Shown here: piece by piece, positions 1 through 12,801 of the stretch
How the letters are laid out: each line of letters begins with the position of its first letter
Numbering within the stretch: position 1 is the stretch's first letter
Assembly: GCA_016098155.1 (NCBI GenBank)
Contig: JAAAJB010000064.1
Location: 25,061 to 89,060 of the forward strand
DNA length: 64,000 bases
Direction of reading: 5' to 3'
Source of the DNA: Actinomortierella ambigua
Lineage: Eukaryota; Mortierellomycota; Mortierellomycetes; Mortierellales; Mortierellaceae
Notes under the pieces: model-generated
Seen by the model: only the letters and a program-made list of their open reading frames with translations
What the model was told of the DNA's origin: nothing
Databases searched by the model: none
Translations under genes and position numbers: made by a program

Positions 1-2479
1 CCAATCAGCCTCTCTGGCCTATCCCAAAGAAGTTCTCCTTTGGCAACGACAACGTTGTCCTGAAGGATGACTTTTCTATCCAGCTCACTCCACCAACCAC
101 CTCCACTCCACTCTTGGATAAGGCCTTCACCCGTTACATCAGAATCTTGCGCGGCAAGCTTAACCATACATCCACGCCAGACTCGTGGAGGTCTCCGCCG
201 CTTCCTCAGCCTGCTGCTGGTGAGCAGCACTCTATGCTTGCCAAGCTGTCCATTGAGGTCGAGGATCCTCATGCGAGCCTTGCGTACGGTATGGACGAAT
301 CGTACACTCTATCAATCCATGCTGCCCCGCGTCCTGCTCCAGAGACGACCGGAGAAACACCTTCATCGGCCGCCGCCGCTGCTACGGCCACGTTGACCGC
401 CAATACGCAATGGGGTGTCTTACGCGGACTGGATACATTTGTTCAGCTCGTGCATCCGACAGATCCGTCGGACTCGCTGCAAAACCCGGCTTCTGAAGCT
501 CTGCCTACACTGGGCATCGCCAATATTCCGTGGACGATTGAAGACAAGCCCCAGTACGCCCACCGAGGGCTGATGCTGGACACGTCGCGGAATTACTACC
601 CGGTCAAGGATATCCTTCGGACACTGGATGCGATGGCGGTCGTCAAGTTGAATGTGTTTCATTGGCATGTTCTCGACCAGCAATACTATCCATTGGTGTC
701 CAAGGCTTTCCTTGAGCTGACCCAGTATGGAGCAGAGGCGCCAGATCGGGTTTACACACCGGACGATGTAGCCCACATTGTTCAGTACGGCGAGGAGGTA
801 ATTTTTTTCTTTGTTGTTTCGTGTTTTTACGAAACTTTTTTTTTCTTGTAATACGTCAGTGCATTTTGATGTGTACGTCGTTTTGAAATTCTAACGGTTG
901 CTTTGATTCTATTTTTTTTTTCATAATCGCACTTCTCCCCTCCCCTCGTCTCTCCTTCCTTCCCCCCCCCCCTTTTTTTTGGTTGCCGTCTTTAATTAGC
1001 GCGGCATCCGAGTTTTACCAGAGTTTGATGCACCAGGCCACGCCGCCAGCTGGGGAAGGGCTTTCCCAAACATCACGGTGTGTCTGGATGCGCAACCGCA
1101 TCAGAGCTATGCTGCAGAGCCACCAGCGGGTCAACTGAACCCGTTGGAGCCGTTTACATACAAGGTTCTCTATACGTTGATCGGGGAATGGGCCGCCCAG
1201 TTCCCAGACAACCAAGCCCACACCGGTGGAGATGAGGTCAACTTCAACTGCTGGAAGACAAACATTCACCTTCGCAACTATATTCGCCATGCGAGTCGGC
1301 GCAAAGAGTATGCGGATCAGTTGGTGGATAAGCTTCGTCAGGAGTATGATGAGCCCGGACTGGTGGAGTTGGTGAGAGATGGTGGAGGCGACAGTTCGTC
1401 CTCCTCTCGCACCTTTGGACTAGGGGGCCAGTCAGGAGAGGATCAACTGCTAGAGTTCTTTCTCAGTCGACTGTTCAAGATGTATGAAGGTAAGATTATG
1501 GAGGTTGAGGGAACTTTTTCTTTACTAGGATGTGTTGAGTGGACAAAAGATGAAGGTGATATAGAGCTAGGACGTTATTTGAGCTTGATGCTCACTTTGT
1601 GTTTCTGTTGATCCTCTGATAGAGCGAGGCAAGACGCCGATTGTATGGGAAGAGATGGCTCTTGAGCACGACGTGAACCTTCCGAAAAGTGCAATCGTCC
1701 AAGTGTGGAAGAATGCTGCCAACGCGAGAAGAGGTAAGGACAAAAAAAAAAATCGAAACCGTAACCTTAATTGTCCACGTGCAGAGCAACAGGCGTGTAC
1801 ATGATTCTCATACAGGTTTGTTTTACTCTTGTGTTTTTTTTTCCGATGCTTCTAGTGATCGAAAAAGGCCATCCCGTTATTCTATCGAGTGGAGAGTACT
1901 GGTACCTGGACTGTGGACACGGCCAGTGGCTCATTGGCGGTCAAGGTCAGAGCTGGTGCCCGTATTCAAGCTGGCAGCGAAGTAAGTTGAAACTCCGAGC
2001 GCCCAGAGCTGGGTGTTTTGCCACCAATCTCTTGACCTAGCTAGCTCAGTCATCATTCCACCGCACTGATCGCCCATGTTTTTTTTTTCCTTTTCGTGTT
2101 GATTCCATCGTTCCCATCACATTGTCGTCATGCCCCTCGAACCATGGCTGCTCACACATATACAACTACAGTGTACTCGTATAGTCTGACGGAAGGGCTG
2201 TCGGCAGAACAGCAAAAGCAAGTGTATGGCGGAGAGGTATGCATGTGGTCTGAACAGACAGACACGCATAATCTCGATCCGAGCCTTTGGCCACGGTCTG
2301 CGGCGGCAGCGGAGATTTTATGGAGTGGATCACAAGACGTCGAAGGTCATGATCGACCGTTACTGCACGCTGCGAAACGGCTGCCCGCTATCCGGCAACG
2401 ACTGATTGATCTGGGAGTTGCGCCTGCGCCCATTTATCCATCCTGGTGTGCCAAGCACCCCGAAGGATGTCTTGTGTAA
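1..2479 (+). CDS. Beta-N-acetylhexosaminidase (GH20), 5' truncated by window edge
   Basis: Secreted or vacuolar glycoside hydrolase family 20 enzyme that releases terminal N-acetylhexosamine from chitin oligomers and glycans. The reading frame is open from base 3, so the start and any signal peptide lie outside the window. Exons by phase and protein continuity: 3-797, 1000-1489, 1623-1733, 1856-1981, 2172-2479 (609 residues visible). Family marks: DTSRNYYP and LNVFHWHVLD in the barrel entry, LPEFDAPGHA, the catalytic Asp-Glu pair in HTGGDEVNF (codons at 1231-1236), SSGEYWYLDCG, and a C-terminal MWSEQTD/WPRSAAAAEILWSG block. The frame between 1734 and 1855 can also be read through, but splicing 1733 to 1856 gives the family sequence NARRVIEKGHPVIL, so I chose that. 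A Gly/Ser-rich insertion (GGGDSSSSS) follows the barrel middle. Function is confident; exon borders moderately so. Confidence 0.9.
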
Positions 2480-3287
2480 GCCAGATCAAGGGAGAGGAGA
2501 GTGCGAGGGGGGACAGACAGACAGACGGACGGACACGCAGACAGACGGTCCGACAGACAGACAGACAGACAGTCAAACAGTCAGAAAAAAAAAGGGAACC
2601 AAAAAGTGGATAAATAAAAGTTCCATGTGTTTGCCTTTGCTGCAACACCTTGCAGCTGTAGGATGTGCCGCACCCTCACCCCCCTGTCTGTCTCTTTTTT
2701 TTTCTCTCTCTTTCACTCTCTCTCTCCTCCCGATCGAAATGCTCACCTTTTTTTAAAAGAATAAAAGATAAATTTGGTATATTTTAGTACTCCACATAGT
2801 CGACAAACAAGTGCAGCCGATGATGGGGGGTCACATCGTGAACACAAGGTTCACCAGATTGTGTTGGGATAGCTCTGAAAGGGGAAGGGGTAGTGGTGGA
2901 GGCACAAAAAAAAAGAAAAGAAGAAAGAGAAGAAAAACGAGACCAAGGGTCCATGTCCATCGCTTGTAGAGCTCCATTTCGTCAGCCGTGTCGCTCGCTG
3001 TACCGGGTCCAACAACCGTTTCTGTGCCTTGTTGTTCGTACAGTATCTCTCTCTTTCTCTCCTTTGCAACATATCTCCTTTCTTTTCTCTGTCTGTGTCT
3101 CTTGTCTCTCTGTCTCTCACCAACTCACTCACTCACTCAGTCACTCGCTTGCTCTCCCCTCCTCTCCTTCGTTCTCCATACTCCATACTTGCTTCGTCCA
3201 CGTCCAACCTCATCACTCATTCTCACTTATCCCTTTCCTTCCATCTCATCCTGGCATTGAGGGGTCCACCATTACGCTCGCTCATCC
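2480..3287. other. Intergenic region with GACA microsatellite and pyrimidine-rich leader
   Basis: This holds the 3' flank of the hexosaminidase and the promoter/leader of the next gene. I see a degenerate (GACA/GACG)n tract just after the hexosaminidase stop, AATAAA-like hexamers near 2612 and 2760 that could serve 3' end formation, and a CT-rich stretch from about 3030 to 3250 leading into the next ATG. The open frames across 2893-3382 are Ser/Leu/Pro shadows of the CT tract with no recognisable domain. Confidence 0.6.
2513..2581. repeat. Imperfect GACA tetranucleotide microsatellite
   Basis: About 69 bp made mostly of GACA units with GACG and single-base interruptions, 34 bp after the hexosaminidase stop codon. 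It probably lies in that gene's 3' UTR. Simple slippage product. Confidence 0.85.
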
Positions 3288-6200
3288 ATGCCGTCCTCTC
3301 GGTTATCGTCATTCTTCTTGACCGACAGGCTCATTGCCTCCCATCCACAAAAGAAGCACACCAGTTCAACGCACCACCATAACCACAACCACCCCTCACA
3401 TGAAAACGGCGATCAGGAACCGCCACCTCCACCAGACGATGGCAGCGATGGAGGTGGCGCTGGTGACAATGCACCTCAGCGTCGACATTGCAATAGCTCG
3501 CATCCTATTCCAGCAGACACCATGCCCCATGGGCCATGCCCTTCGTTGCCAACCACAGCCATAACCACCACCACCACTACCACCGCAACCGCCAGTTTTC
3601 ATGGCATATCGCCCTCTTCTACCTCGGCCTCACTATCCAAAAGTCGAGCCTCCTCGACCCTCTCAGTCGTGTTACCGTGTAAAAGGACAGGCCTTTCTAC
3701 AACGACGACTCTGGGCCCATATTCGACCACGTCCCCTCGCGCCTCAACGGACTTGCTCTCTCCTTCCTCGCCACCAGCACCACCACCGTCAATACCAGCA
3801 ACTGCATCATCGTCACCATCACCGTCGTCATCTTCAGCACCAGCAGCAAAAACAACAACAACAACAACAACAACGGCAGGGTCTGCAGCTCCGAAACACC
3901 GCCCTAAGCAATTGCAGATCGCCCCGCGGCCACGCGACGACCCGCAGCGCGCCATTTCTGCGCCGCTCGTGACGGCATTTGCTATGGATTCACTTCTCAA
4001 GTCTCCGCAACTCAACCAGCGATGCACGCTGCCTTCTGGGTAAATTATCCTTTTGGGTGGGAGGGGGGAGGGGCAGTCAGTTACTTGGCATTTTTGATGT
4101 GTTTTGTATATACATGTGTACTGTGGATGTGTATGTTCTCCCTGTAATATTTCATGTTCCTCGACAGTAAAAGAGGACAAAGAACAACAAGATGGTGGTG
4201 AGAACGAAAGTTAGAGAGAGAGAGAGACGAAACGTAGCCATACTCCACACCCTCCCTCATGCATACCACCACCCATGCAAAGCCGAACAAAGAAATTCAA
4301 AACACGCCTTTCTTACCCTTCGAAGCTTGGTGGAGGAGGGGAGGGGAAGGGTCATCGGATCTCGTTTACTGCTTTTTTACTTCCTCTGTCTCTTGTTTCC
4401 CTACTCGACTCTTTTGTGTAAGGGTTTAAAGAAATCTTGTTTCCCTTTCCTCCAGGAACAATCGTCTCTCTAGACTACCTTCATTACCTTCATTCACCCC
4501 CCCCCTCTCCCCCACCATTGCTCTTACTCCCTTTGCCTCCCCCCCGTACCCCCTGCGTTCCTCTATGCAAGGGCTGTGGAAATAAGATACTCTGACAGGG
4601 GAACACGGGAGGGGACGAGGGAAAGAAGAAGAAGAAGAAGAGAAAAGGAGGTCGGCAGGGTTGGGAGGAGGAGGAAAGAAGTGAAAAGAAATCAACAACA
4701 ACACACATGCTCTGGTCTCGTCTATTGGTAGTCTATTCTCCCTTTTTTTTTCTTTGTCGACTGTGGTTTCTTTTCCTCTTCACTTCCAGTCTTTATTTAC
4801 GCCCGATTTTTTTTACCAACCTACCTACCTACCTACGTAGACGCGTTGTATCGTATGCGGTCTGTGGAGCCAAGCAAGGCAAGCCCGTCGTGTACTTTTA
4901 CGGTCTCGGAGGATCGAGGCGCCAGTTGGCGCTATTGCACGCGCAGGCGCTGCGGCTCGGCCTTCGCGTGTACTGCATGGATCGACCCGGCACTGGACAC
5001 ACACAGATCTTGAATAAGAAGCAACGGGGGGCATTGCGAGAACGTGCCCAGGCGAGGATGAAGGCGTCTTCACCACCACAGGATGGTGAAGAAGAACAGG
5101 AGGAGGAAGGGGAGCAGGTACATCAGCGGCAGGAAGGACCGGCCACGGAAGCTAATCATGCTACCACCACCGCGACCGATTCAAAGAAGAAGCTCCGGCG
5201 GAGTCGGAGTAGGAACACCAGCAACCATAGTAGCCGGATAGCAGGGTTCGCGTCGAGTCTTTTCTTCTCCTCTTCTTCCTCTCCTTCCTCGTCCTCTTCT
5301 TCCTCCTCATCCTCGTCTTCGTCGTCTTCGTCCTCGGCTGGGAGTTCTTCCTCACAACACCAACATGCACAGCAGCAAACACTGCCTCTTACCAACGCTG
5401 TCCTTGAAAGGATTGACGAGGTGTGCCACGAGGTGATCGACTGGTTGGACATGGTGGTGGACAACAAGCAAGGGAGCAACAACAACAACAAGAATAAGAC
5501 GGAGGGCGATCTTGCCGCAAAACCGCCGACAAAAGTAAGCCTGATGAGTCACTCGTGCGGCGTCTATTATGTGATGCGGATGCTAGCTCTGTATCCGGAC
5601 CGGATCAAGGGCGGTCCAGTGTGCCTACTGACGCCCTGGGTACCCTTTAACGAGTGCCCGACCACGACGAGCAATACCTTCAAGGCTGTCCGCTATGTTC
5701 CACGTGGTACTGAAAGACAAAAAAGAAGTTTCCTGGCGGTCAAATGTTGCACATGGGTTACAATGTATATTGCAACGATTGTACTACTCTCAACTGACAC
5801 ATGCTCTTTTGGTTTATGCTCTTTTTTTTTCTCATGACGTGTGAATGTTTCTTTCCTGTTGTTGTTTACCTTTTTTAGGGCTAGTGTGGGCGTTCACGTC
5901 CTCGTTCAACCATCTGGGATCGGCGTTGCTCCCCGCAACCAACGCCCTTTCCGACTCGATTGCAGCGACAGCCAACATGATTGGCGAGTCTACTTCGGCG
6001 CCTCCACCAGCCTTCCTGGACCGCCGTCCTGGATCACCCATCTCTCCACAATCGCCCATGTCGCCCTTCCCACCCTCCCCTTGTTCATCCGTCATCTTGA
6101 ATGGCTGTGGAAATAGTGGTAGGAGGAGTCGCAGTCGAAGCAGTAGTCCCTCCCGGCCCATGTCCCTGTCCTCAACATCGTTGGCGTCTCTCACGTCGTT

Positions 6201-7592
6201 GGCCATGCCGGCGGCAGCGTTCCCTTCGCCACATCCAACAACGATTCTGCAACATCACGAGGATGGATATTCGACGCCACCGTTTCCAACCACGCCTCGC
6301 TTTGCACCCGTGTCGTCGTCATCGTCGAGGGCGGGGGGTCTGCTGGGTGCTGGACCGTCCTCGTGGAGCGTTGGAGACCTTTTGGAGGATGGACGGTATT
6401 CTCCACCATTGCCGCCTTTGCCTGGAGTGGTGTTTAGTAGTGGCCATCATCATCATCATCCTCACCACCACCATCATCATCATCACCATCCCCACCATCC
6501 AAGAGAGATGTCGTCGCCGGCAGCCTTGATGACACCGGAAAGGAAGGGGCGTGATCATCATAGCAGCAGTGGAGGCAACAATACCAATAATATTAATGGC
6601 GATAATAGCAACAATCACCACGGCAGCAACAGCAACAGCAACAGCAACAGTAACGGCAACGGCAATAGCACCAATAACAACAACAAGTCCAGTCATCGGT
6701 TGTCGTTCCTCTCACTCAACGGCGGTGCAGCGTCTCAGATGGTCCGTGACTCGTTCGAGACGGTGTCGTCGACGGTGTCGACTATCACTGGATTTTGTAC
6801 ACGGCGTGTCGGGGGAGGGTCCGAGCGGCGACGGAACAGCTGTCCAGAAGGGACGAGCGCTGCCACGACGACGACCAACACCAACACCGCCAACAGCAAC
6901 AGCAACAGCAACAGCAACAGTAGTAGCAGCAGCAACTTGATAAACCACCATCATCGGAGGATGGCGATGGCGGTCAGAAAAGAGCAGCGGAAAAAGAAGA
7001 AGAAGGAGCAGCAGGAGAAACAAAAGCAGGAGAAGGAAAGGGAGAAGAGCAGGTCGGTGGATCGACTGCAGATCCCGACGGTGGAGGTTGAACGGCCAAA
7101 AGACCCCTTCCTGGAGCCGTTCAAGGAGGCTGTGGAGAAGGTGGCTCTTCCCGCCATGCTCGAGGATCTGGTAAGATTGATTTTTGAAGACAACACAATA
7201 TCTCCTCCAACCAGACTACACAGGTCAGACTATACAGGTCAGACTATATAGGTTGACCACATGCTGAAACGTGAAGCTCATACTCCTTATCCTTTTTTTT
7301 TCCTGTGTCATGTCAAACAACATAGAATCACCAACACTCTCGTGGATACAACCTCGAGATCCAGCTCTGTATCTCGGACGCTGGGTTCACGCTCCCCTCG
7401 GTCGCAGTGCCGACCGGTGTCGAAATTCATGCCTACTGTGGTCACCAGGACAAGATGGTGCCGTTGGAGGCGTCGCGCGAGATGGCGCAAAAGTGTGGGT
7501 GGAAAATGCACGAGTTTGTGTATTCGGGCCATGGCGGGCCGCGGATGCTCATGACGGCACTCGAGGATTTAGCCCTGGCGGACCCCAGTTGA
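3288..7592 (+). CDS. Alpha/beta-hydrolase fold protein with large low-complexity insertions
   Basis: Probable serine hydrolase of unknown substrate. Exons 3288-4039, 4841-5706, 5879-7170, 7326-7592 join in phase to 1058 residues. The fold starts late: about 250 residues of Ser/Thr/Pro-rich sequence, then TLPSGRVVSYAVCG joined exactly across the 801-bp first intron, then YFYGLGGSR (oxyanion-loop region) and MDRPGTGHT. Nucleophile elbow SHSCG puts Ser489; the acid is Asp1012 in GHQDKMVP and the base His1039 in YSGHGG, so the triad is complete. An acidic/poly-Ser insert lies between strand and elbow (5080-5350). An insert of about 400 residues rich in His, Asn, Ser and Lys lies between elbow and acid (5940-7080). 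No signal peptide or clear membrane segment is seen. Substrate cannot be told from sequence. Confidence 0.82.
6440..6960. repeat. Coding trinucleotide tracts (His, Asn/Ser) inside the hydrolase
   Basis: Runs of CAT/CAC (poly-His, near 6446-6495) and AAC/AGC (Asn-Ser, near 6610-6690 and 6880-6935) within exon 3 of the alpha/beta-hydrolase. They stay in frame and contain no stop, so they are translated low-complexity insertions and not an intron. Confidence 0.75.
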
Positions 7593-8614
7593 AAAAAAAA
7601 AATATAGCTGGATTTTGCGCGTCCGCAGAGATTTGACCTGTGCCTCGTCATACACACACACACACAAACACACTTTCTCTCACTTCTCGTCCTATCTCAT
7701 ACCTCCTCTCTCAAGCTGGCCTAGTTCGAATATAAACTTAATTAAAGAAAAAAAAGGTGCGTAAACCAGCGCATTCTACTCCTAAAAGAATAGTTTCTTT
7801 TTTATAAACTCAGCGGCGGGGAGTGAAAGGTGCCGAGATCATGTGATATGGAGGGTGCCCAACTCTGTACAAATAGATGTTGGCTGATCTCATTTGTTTT
7901 GTTTTTTTTTCTTCATCACAATGCCACTTGTAGAAGGCGCCGGGATCATTACATCCGTTTCCGGCGTACTTGGATAGTTGCGCAAAAAGTTAATCGAGTC
8001 GTAGCAGCCCTTCGAAAGACCATTTGGCTTTTTGTTTTTTGCCATTTGTGCCTCTGGTGATTAGTGGGCCTTGTAGCCCCTGCTTGCTCAATATTACATT
8101 TTACTCACAAGAAAGAAAAAAAAAATACTTCGACGGGTGTGGTCGGGATAGTGTGTGTGAGTGAGTGAGAGCGAGAGACAGAGAGAGACAGCACTGTGAG
8201 TGTGTGCGTACGAGCGAGGCCTCATGCTCTATTCTCTACACGGATGCCAAACATCGACAACGGCAAACAAGGATCAAGGCAACAAGGTGCTTTTAGGTAC
8301 CCTCTCTCTATCTCCATCTGCCTTGATCCTCCCTTGCCACACTACCCCCTTGACCATGCTATTGCCAAAGGAGCGGGTAACAGGTTGCTGGCCCCCGATG
8401 GACGACATCACACCATCCCCCGTTGTCAAACCATGGGAACACTGCTGCTGCTGTTTATTGGGGTGAAGAGATTGTTTGTGTTACTGCCTGCGATCTTTGT
8501 ACTCCTCTTCGCGAAGCACTTTGGCTTGGAACACGCATAAAGTTTAAAGGCAGGAAAGAGGTCTCTTGTCATTCTGCAATCTCTCCATCTTCCACCACAG
8601 AAAAACGTCATAAC
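7593..8614. other. Intergenic region, no gene seen
   Basis: About 1 kb between the hydrolase stop and the LRR-protein start. It contains poly-A/T runs, a GTGAGTGA/GAGA tract near 8150-8190 and a possible AATAAA-like 3' signal region around 7730-7750. Open frames here (for example 8196-8540) lack any domain or codon regularity. I see nothing else. Confidence 0.6.
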
Positions 8615-11122
8615 ATGTCACGCCCATCCCTCCGCGAGGCCATTGCTGCTGGACGAAACAGATTGGCACAGGACCAAACAAGGTCAAAGACTGTCCGAGG
8701 AGGCAATAACGACGAGTCGTGGGCCTTCCAGTCGTCCGGTGTTCCTGGTGTGTCGGCGAAGCAATCCAACAAATCGAGCTTTGACTTTGACGACGACTAT
8801 GGCGTCAACAGCCTTGGCCAGACCCAAAAGTCTATCAAGAGCCTCATTGCGAATGCCAAGGGCACCGGTAAGAGGAGACGAATATATTTCTTTTCGCACT
8901 GCAACCCATCACCCCCCTGTGCGTGTGCCTAAACGTGTGTTTTATTAACATTGATAATCTCTCTCTCTCCTTTTCTCTCTTTCTAATAGGTATCATGAAC
9001 TTGTCCAACAGAGGACTGACACGAGTGCCGATGGAGATTTGGGGAATGTACAACGTCGATCCCAACAAAATTGTCGTCGACTTTAACGACAGCTCGAATG
9101 CGTGGTATAACGCTGTCGACCTCACCCGCTTGATTGCGACCGACAACCAAATTGACCTCATCGAGGACAATATCCAAGAGTTTGGCGCTCTCACTCATGT
9201 CGACGTAAGCACACGCTCTCTCTTATCTGTTTCTTTTCAGGATAGTCCATGCAATTCCAAGCCATACTCTTGTATCCAACGATACTGACTCTCTCCCTCT
9301 CTCTCCTTCGTTCTCTGTAGTTCCGCAACAATGTGCTCAAGTCGCTGCCTCCGGCCATGGACCAATTGGGATGCCTGGTAGTCCTCAACCTGACCAACAA
9401 CAAGTTTGAGACGGTGCCACAGGTCATCTTTTCCTTACCAACACTGCTCGAGCTCCATCTCTCCGGCAATCAAATCAAGGGAGCGCTGAGTCCGCAGATC
9501 GGCAAGCTAGCCAAGTTGGAGGCACTCGACCTGTCCGACAATCAGATTCAGGAGATCCCCGAGGAGCTCGGCGAGCTGAAGAGCCTGCGTAAGCTGGTCC
9601 TGTCCAAGAACAAACTAACACGCCTGCCGGTCACCATTGTGAGCAAGATGACCAAGCTGGTGGAGCTGGAGGTCGCAGATAACAAGCTCCAGTTCTTGCT
9701 GTGTGACATGACCGAGGGTGGTGCACCCGTCACGTTCCCGACCCTGGTTCGCCTGGATGCCAAGAGGAATGCTATCCAGCGTGTGACGAACGTGGCCAAC
9801 CTGGCCGAGGACAAGAGCTCTGTCCTGGCCTTGCCGGCGGCAAAGGAGATTCATCTGTCATTCAATGCACTGCAAGACTTGGAGAATCTGCTGTATGCGA
9901 CCAAGCAGTTGAGCACGCTGGATCTGCGCCACAATCGATTCACCCAACTTCCCCGGGGCGTGCTCGACATGGACACTTTACGCCGCCTCGACATTGCCAA
10001 TAATCATCTGGATGATGTTCCGTCGGCACTGGGAAATATGACGGATCTGGTGACGTTTGTGTGGGAGGGCAATCCGGTCCGTAATGTGCCCAGATCGACC
10101 ACGACCACCGAGGCACTGATGAAGCTGCTGCGCCAACGGCTGGATTCGGAGGAGAATGCACAAGGTAAGGCAGGCACGAGTGTTATCGCCCTTTCACTAC
10201 CTATGGAATATGCTCGTGTGTGTGTGTTTGTGTTTTGCAAAAGGTATTTCGGTGAACGATTATTTAACCCGATCTTCTTTCGCCAATAGTGGACTCTACA
10301 CAAATCGCTGCTCTCGCCATTTCAGAGCAAGGTGGTGCCCATTCTTCATCTATTTCGTCCGCTACATCAACGACCCACTCTGCCCAGTATGGTCGTCCCA
10401 CAACACCGCCCCAACAATCCCATCTCCACGGACGATCTGCATCGTCGTCACAAACCTCCAGCCCCCATGCAAGCACGGGCGCTGTCCAAAACCTCAACTT
10501 GGCCAAGAAGGCGCTCACCGAGATCACCGAGGAGGACATTGCAAACAACTGTTCGGACCCGGCCAAAGCGATTCTGGACTCGAATGCGCTGACGACTTTC
10601 CCTGTAGCGTTGCATGCCGCGTACGGCACGACGACGTTGACATCGATCAGCATCAGCCACAACAAGCTCAAGGAGTTTCCATGGGAGCTAGCGTTCCCGT
10701 TCTTGACGTCGCTCGATCTTTCCAACAATTTGCTGGTGACGCTGGTGAGCAGCCCGGAGGAGGAAGAGGCGAAGGTGGCCATGGTGGCGCGCAACTACCC
10801 AAGCCTGACAGAGCTAGACGTGACGGCGAACCGGCTGCAAGAGCTTCCGGAGAGCTTGTGCAAGATGTTGCCCAGGCTCCGACGAGTGCGCGCGGCGCGG
10901 AACAAGATTCGGGTGATCCATCCGGCAGGGTTGGAAGGGATGGAGACGGTGGATTTGTCCGGCAATGAGATTGAGACGCTGCCACCGTTGTTGGGCAATG
11001 TCACGTCGCTCAAGATGCTGTTGCTCGACGGGAACCTGTTCCGTGTGCCGCGCCGCCAGATCTTGGACCAGGGCACAGAGGCTGTGCTGGAGTACCTGCG
11101 CGGACGTATTCCTCCTGCTTGA
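8615..11122 (+). CDS. LRRC40: Leucine-rich-repeat protein, LRRC40 type
   Basis: Cytoplasmic LRR scaffold protein of 714 residues; its biochemical role is not established in fungi. Exons 8615-8867, 8990-9204, 9321-10164, 10290-11122, all phase-consistent. The N-terminus (MSRPSLREAIAAGR) leads to IMNLSNRGLTRVP, the same opening seen in animal LRRC40. About 16-20 leucine-rich repeats of the LxxLxLSxNxIxxIP kind follow, interrupted at the third intron by a Ser/Thr/Pro-rich linker (about residues 440-500). The C-terminus LLLDGNLFRVPRRQIL...LEYLRGRIP matches the LRRC40 end closely, which is why I use that name and not a generic LRR label. No kinase, Ras or adenylate cyclase domain is attached. Convergent with TAF11. 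Confidence 0.85.
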
Positions 11123-11397
11123 TAAGCGAGAGGGGAGGGGAAAAAAAAGACAAGTCATAAAAAAAAAGAGGAAGATTTCAAAAACGAAAAGGCACCTTCA
11201 AATCTACCATGTTCGAGCGAAAATAAAATACGATGACCACTAAAATAAAAGAAAACAGGAGTTTAGGCCAAACAGCGACTCTTTAGATGCGGTGGGCCTG
11301 CTATTGCTTTTCGGCAGGAATTTTTTTTTTTATAAAACTATGATACAGTATTGGCGACTCTGAGGTTCGTGGGATGGGAAAAGGGTGAAGGGAGCTC

Positions 11398-12801
11398 TTA
11401 TCTACAGAACAGGCGGCGCTGGTAACCCCCTGATGCCTTAACACCATTGCCTCTACTTGCTTCGTCGGCTTTGTAGCGGCGTTGTGCTTCTCGTAGATGC
11501 TCAGGTCGAATCGGTCCAATGTGTCCCCATTCGTCCATTACTTCTTTTGCTAAAAAGAGAAAAATAAAAGACAAATGAGATAAGTAAACACCTATTGTTG
11601 CATTGGGGTTATTATTTCTTTCATTCTTTCCAAGGATTGTTGAAACTCTACCTTTTTCGACCATTTCACCGACGTAGACCTTGCAGAAACCAGCGACAAC
11701 GAAGGCCATTGTCTGGCTGACTTGCTGGTTCAGGATCGTTGCCACAAGCTTCTTGATGGTTGGACGACTGAGCGTCGACCGACGATAAACCTCGTAACGT
11801 TGAAGCTGCTCGGGCGAGAAGCAATCCAGTAGGGCCCTAAAATCAACGACAAATGCGAGTTGGAAGAAATAACACAACTTTGTCAATACGGATCATTTCA
11901 AGGGGAGAGCGGGGAGGGGGGTGTTACAAGTGCGCATTCGTTTACATCCTTCCAATGAGCACTTTTTTTTCTCCTGCTTTGAGAGAGGGGGGTCATACTT
12001 TAGCTCCTCTTTGCTACGTCCGCGCTGGTTAGCCTCCTGAAGCCACTCAAATTCCGAGTATTCCGGCTCCTCTTCCTGGTCGTCGTCTTCATCTTCTCCC
12101 TTGTTCTCGCCTGTAGCCGCCCCACCTTCGCCACCTTCTCCGCCTTCGCCCACAGACTTCTTAATCTCTGCGTCTGAATCGTTGCCTCCATCGTCAGCCC
12201 TTCTGGCGCCATCCATGCCTCCGCCGCCGGCCGCTGAAGACGATGTCGCCATGAAGGCAGACGACGAAGAGGTGGACGATCCGATGCCTGATCCTAGAGC
12301 AGCTGAACCACCTACGCCACCACCACCACCACCATCTCTCCTGATATTATCGTCTGGGTTCGGGATAGGGTTGCCGTCCTTGTCCTTCTTCTGTCGCTTC
12401 TTGTAAGGGCCCTTGATCATGCCCTTTTGCCCCGAGCCTCGCCCGGCACCGGCAGTGGGCGCATCGGGGAGTTGGTTTCGCGCGGTGATAGAGTCGAGTA
12501 TGCGGGGCAGCTTGTGCTTCTTCTTGCCGACAATAGGGAAGAGAGCCGCGTTTTTGCGCTTGCGCCCTGTGGGCGTCGTGCCTGGTGCACCAGCACCACC
12601 AGCAGCACCAGCGGCAGCGCCGGTTGGGGTCGAAGTGGATGTCGAAGTCGAGGGTGTCGTGGCTGGCGTCATTGTCCCGGATGCAGAGGGCGTACTAGGG
12701 CCGGATGATGAGGTTAATGAAGGCGGTGCGCCGAATCCCCCTCCTCCTCCCGGCGGTTGGGGTGGAAGTGATGCTGACATTTTGGTTGAACATGGAAACA
12801 A
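11398..12801 (-). CDS. TAF11: Transcription initiation factor TFIID subunit 11 (TAF11)
   Basis: Histone-fold subunit of TFIID that pairs with TAF13 near the TBP-TFIIA-DNA contact. Exons (minus) 12801-11999, 11836-11652, 11549-11398 give 379 residues, or 372 from the second Met at 12780, which may be the true start. The first two thirds are disordered: a Gly/Pro/Ser/Thr-rich N-terminus, a basic stretch (GRKRKN, KKKHKLPR) and an acidic run (EDEDDDQEEEPEYSEFEW). The histone fold begins exactly at the first splice, CFSPEQLQRYEVYRRS, continues LNQQVSQTMAFVVAGFCKVYVGE and ends GPIRPEHLREAQRRYK, the family's C-terminal helix. The stop follows soon after. The stretch downstream (11123-11397) holds only the two convergent 3' ends. 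Confidence 0.92.

Noticed and set aside
1734..1855. Reading through the third hexosaminidase intron (open frame exists)
   Set aside because: Read-through would insert a hydrophobic Phe/Leu-rich stretch into a conserved core strand; splicing gives the normal family sequence.
6319..6696. Met/Val-rich minus-strand frame opposite the hydrolase
   Set aside because: Mirror of the CAT/CAC and AAC/AGC repeats in the coding strand; no independent coding signal.
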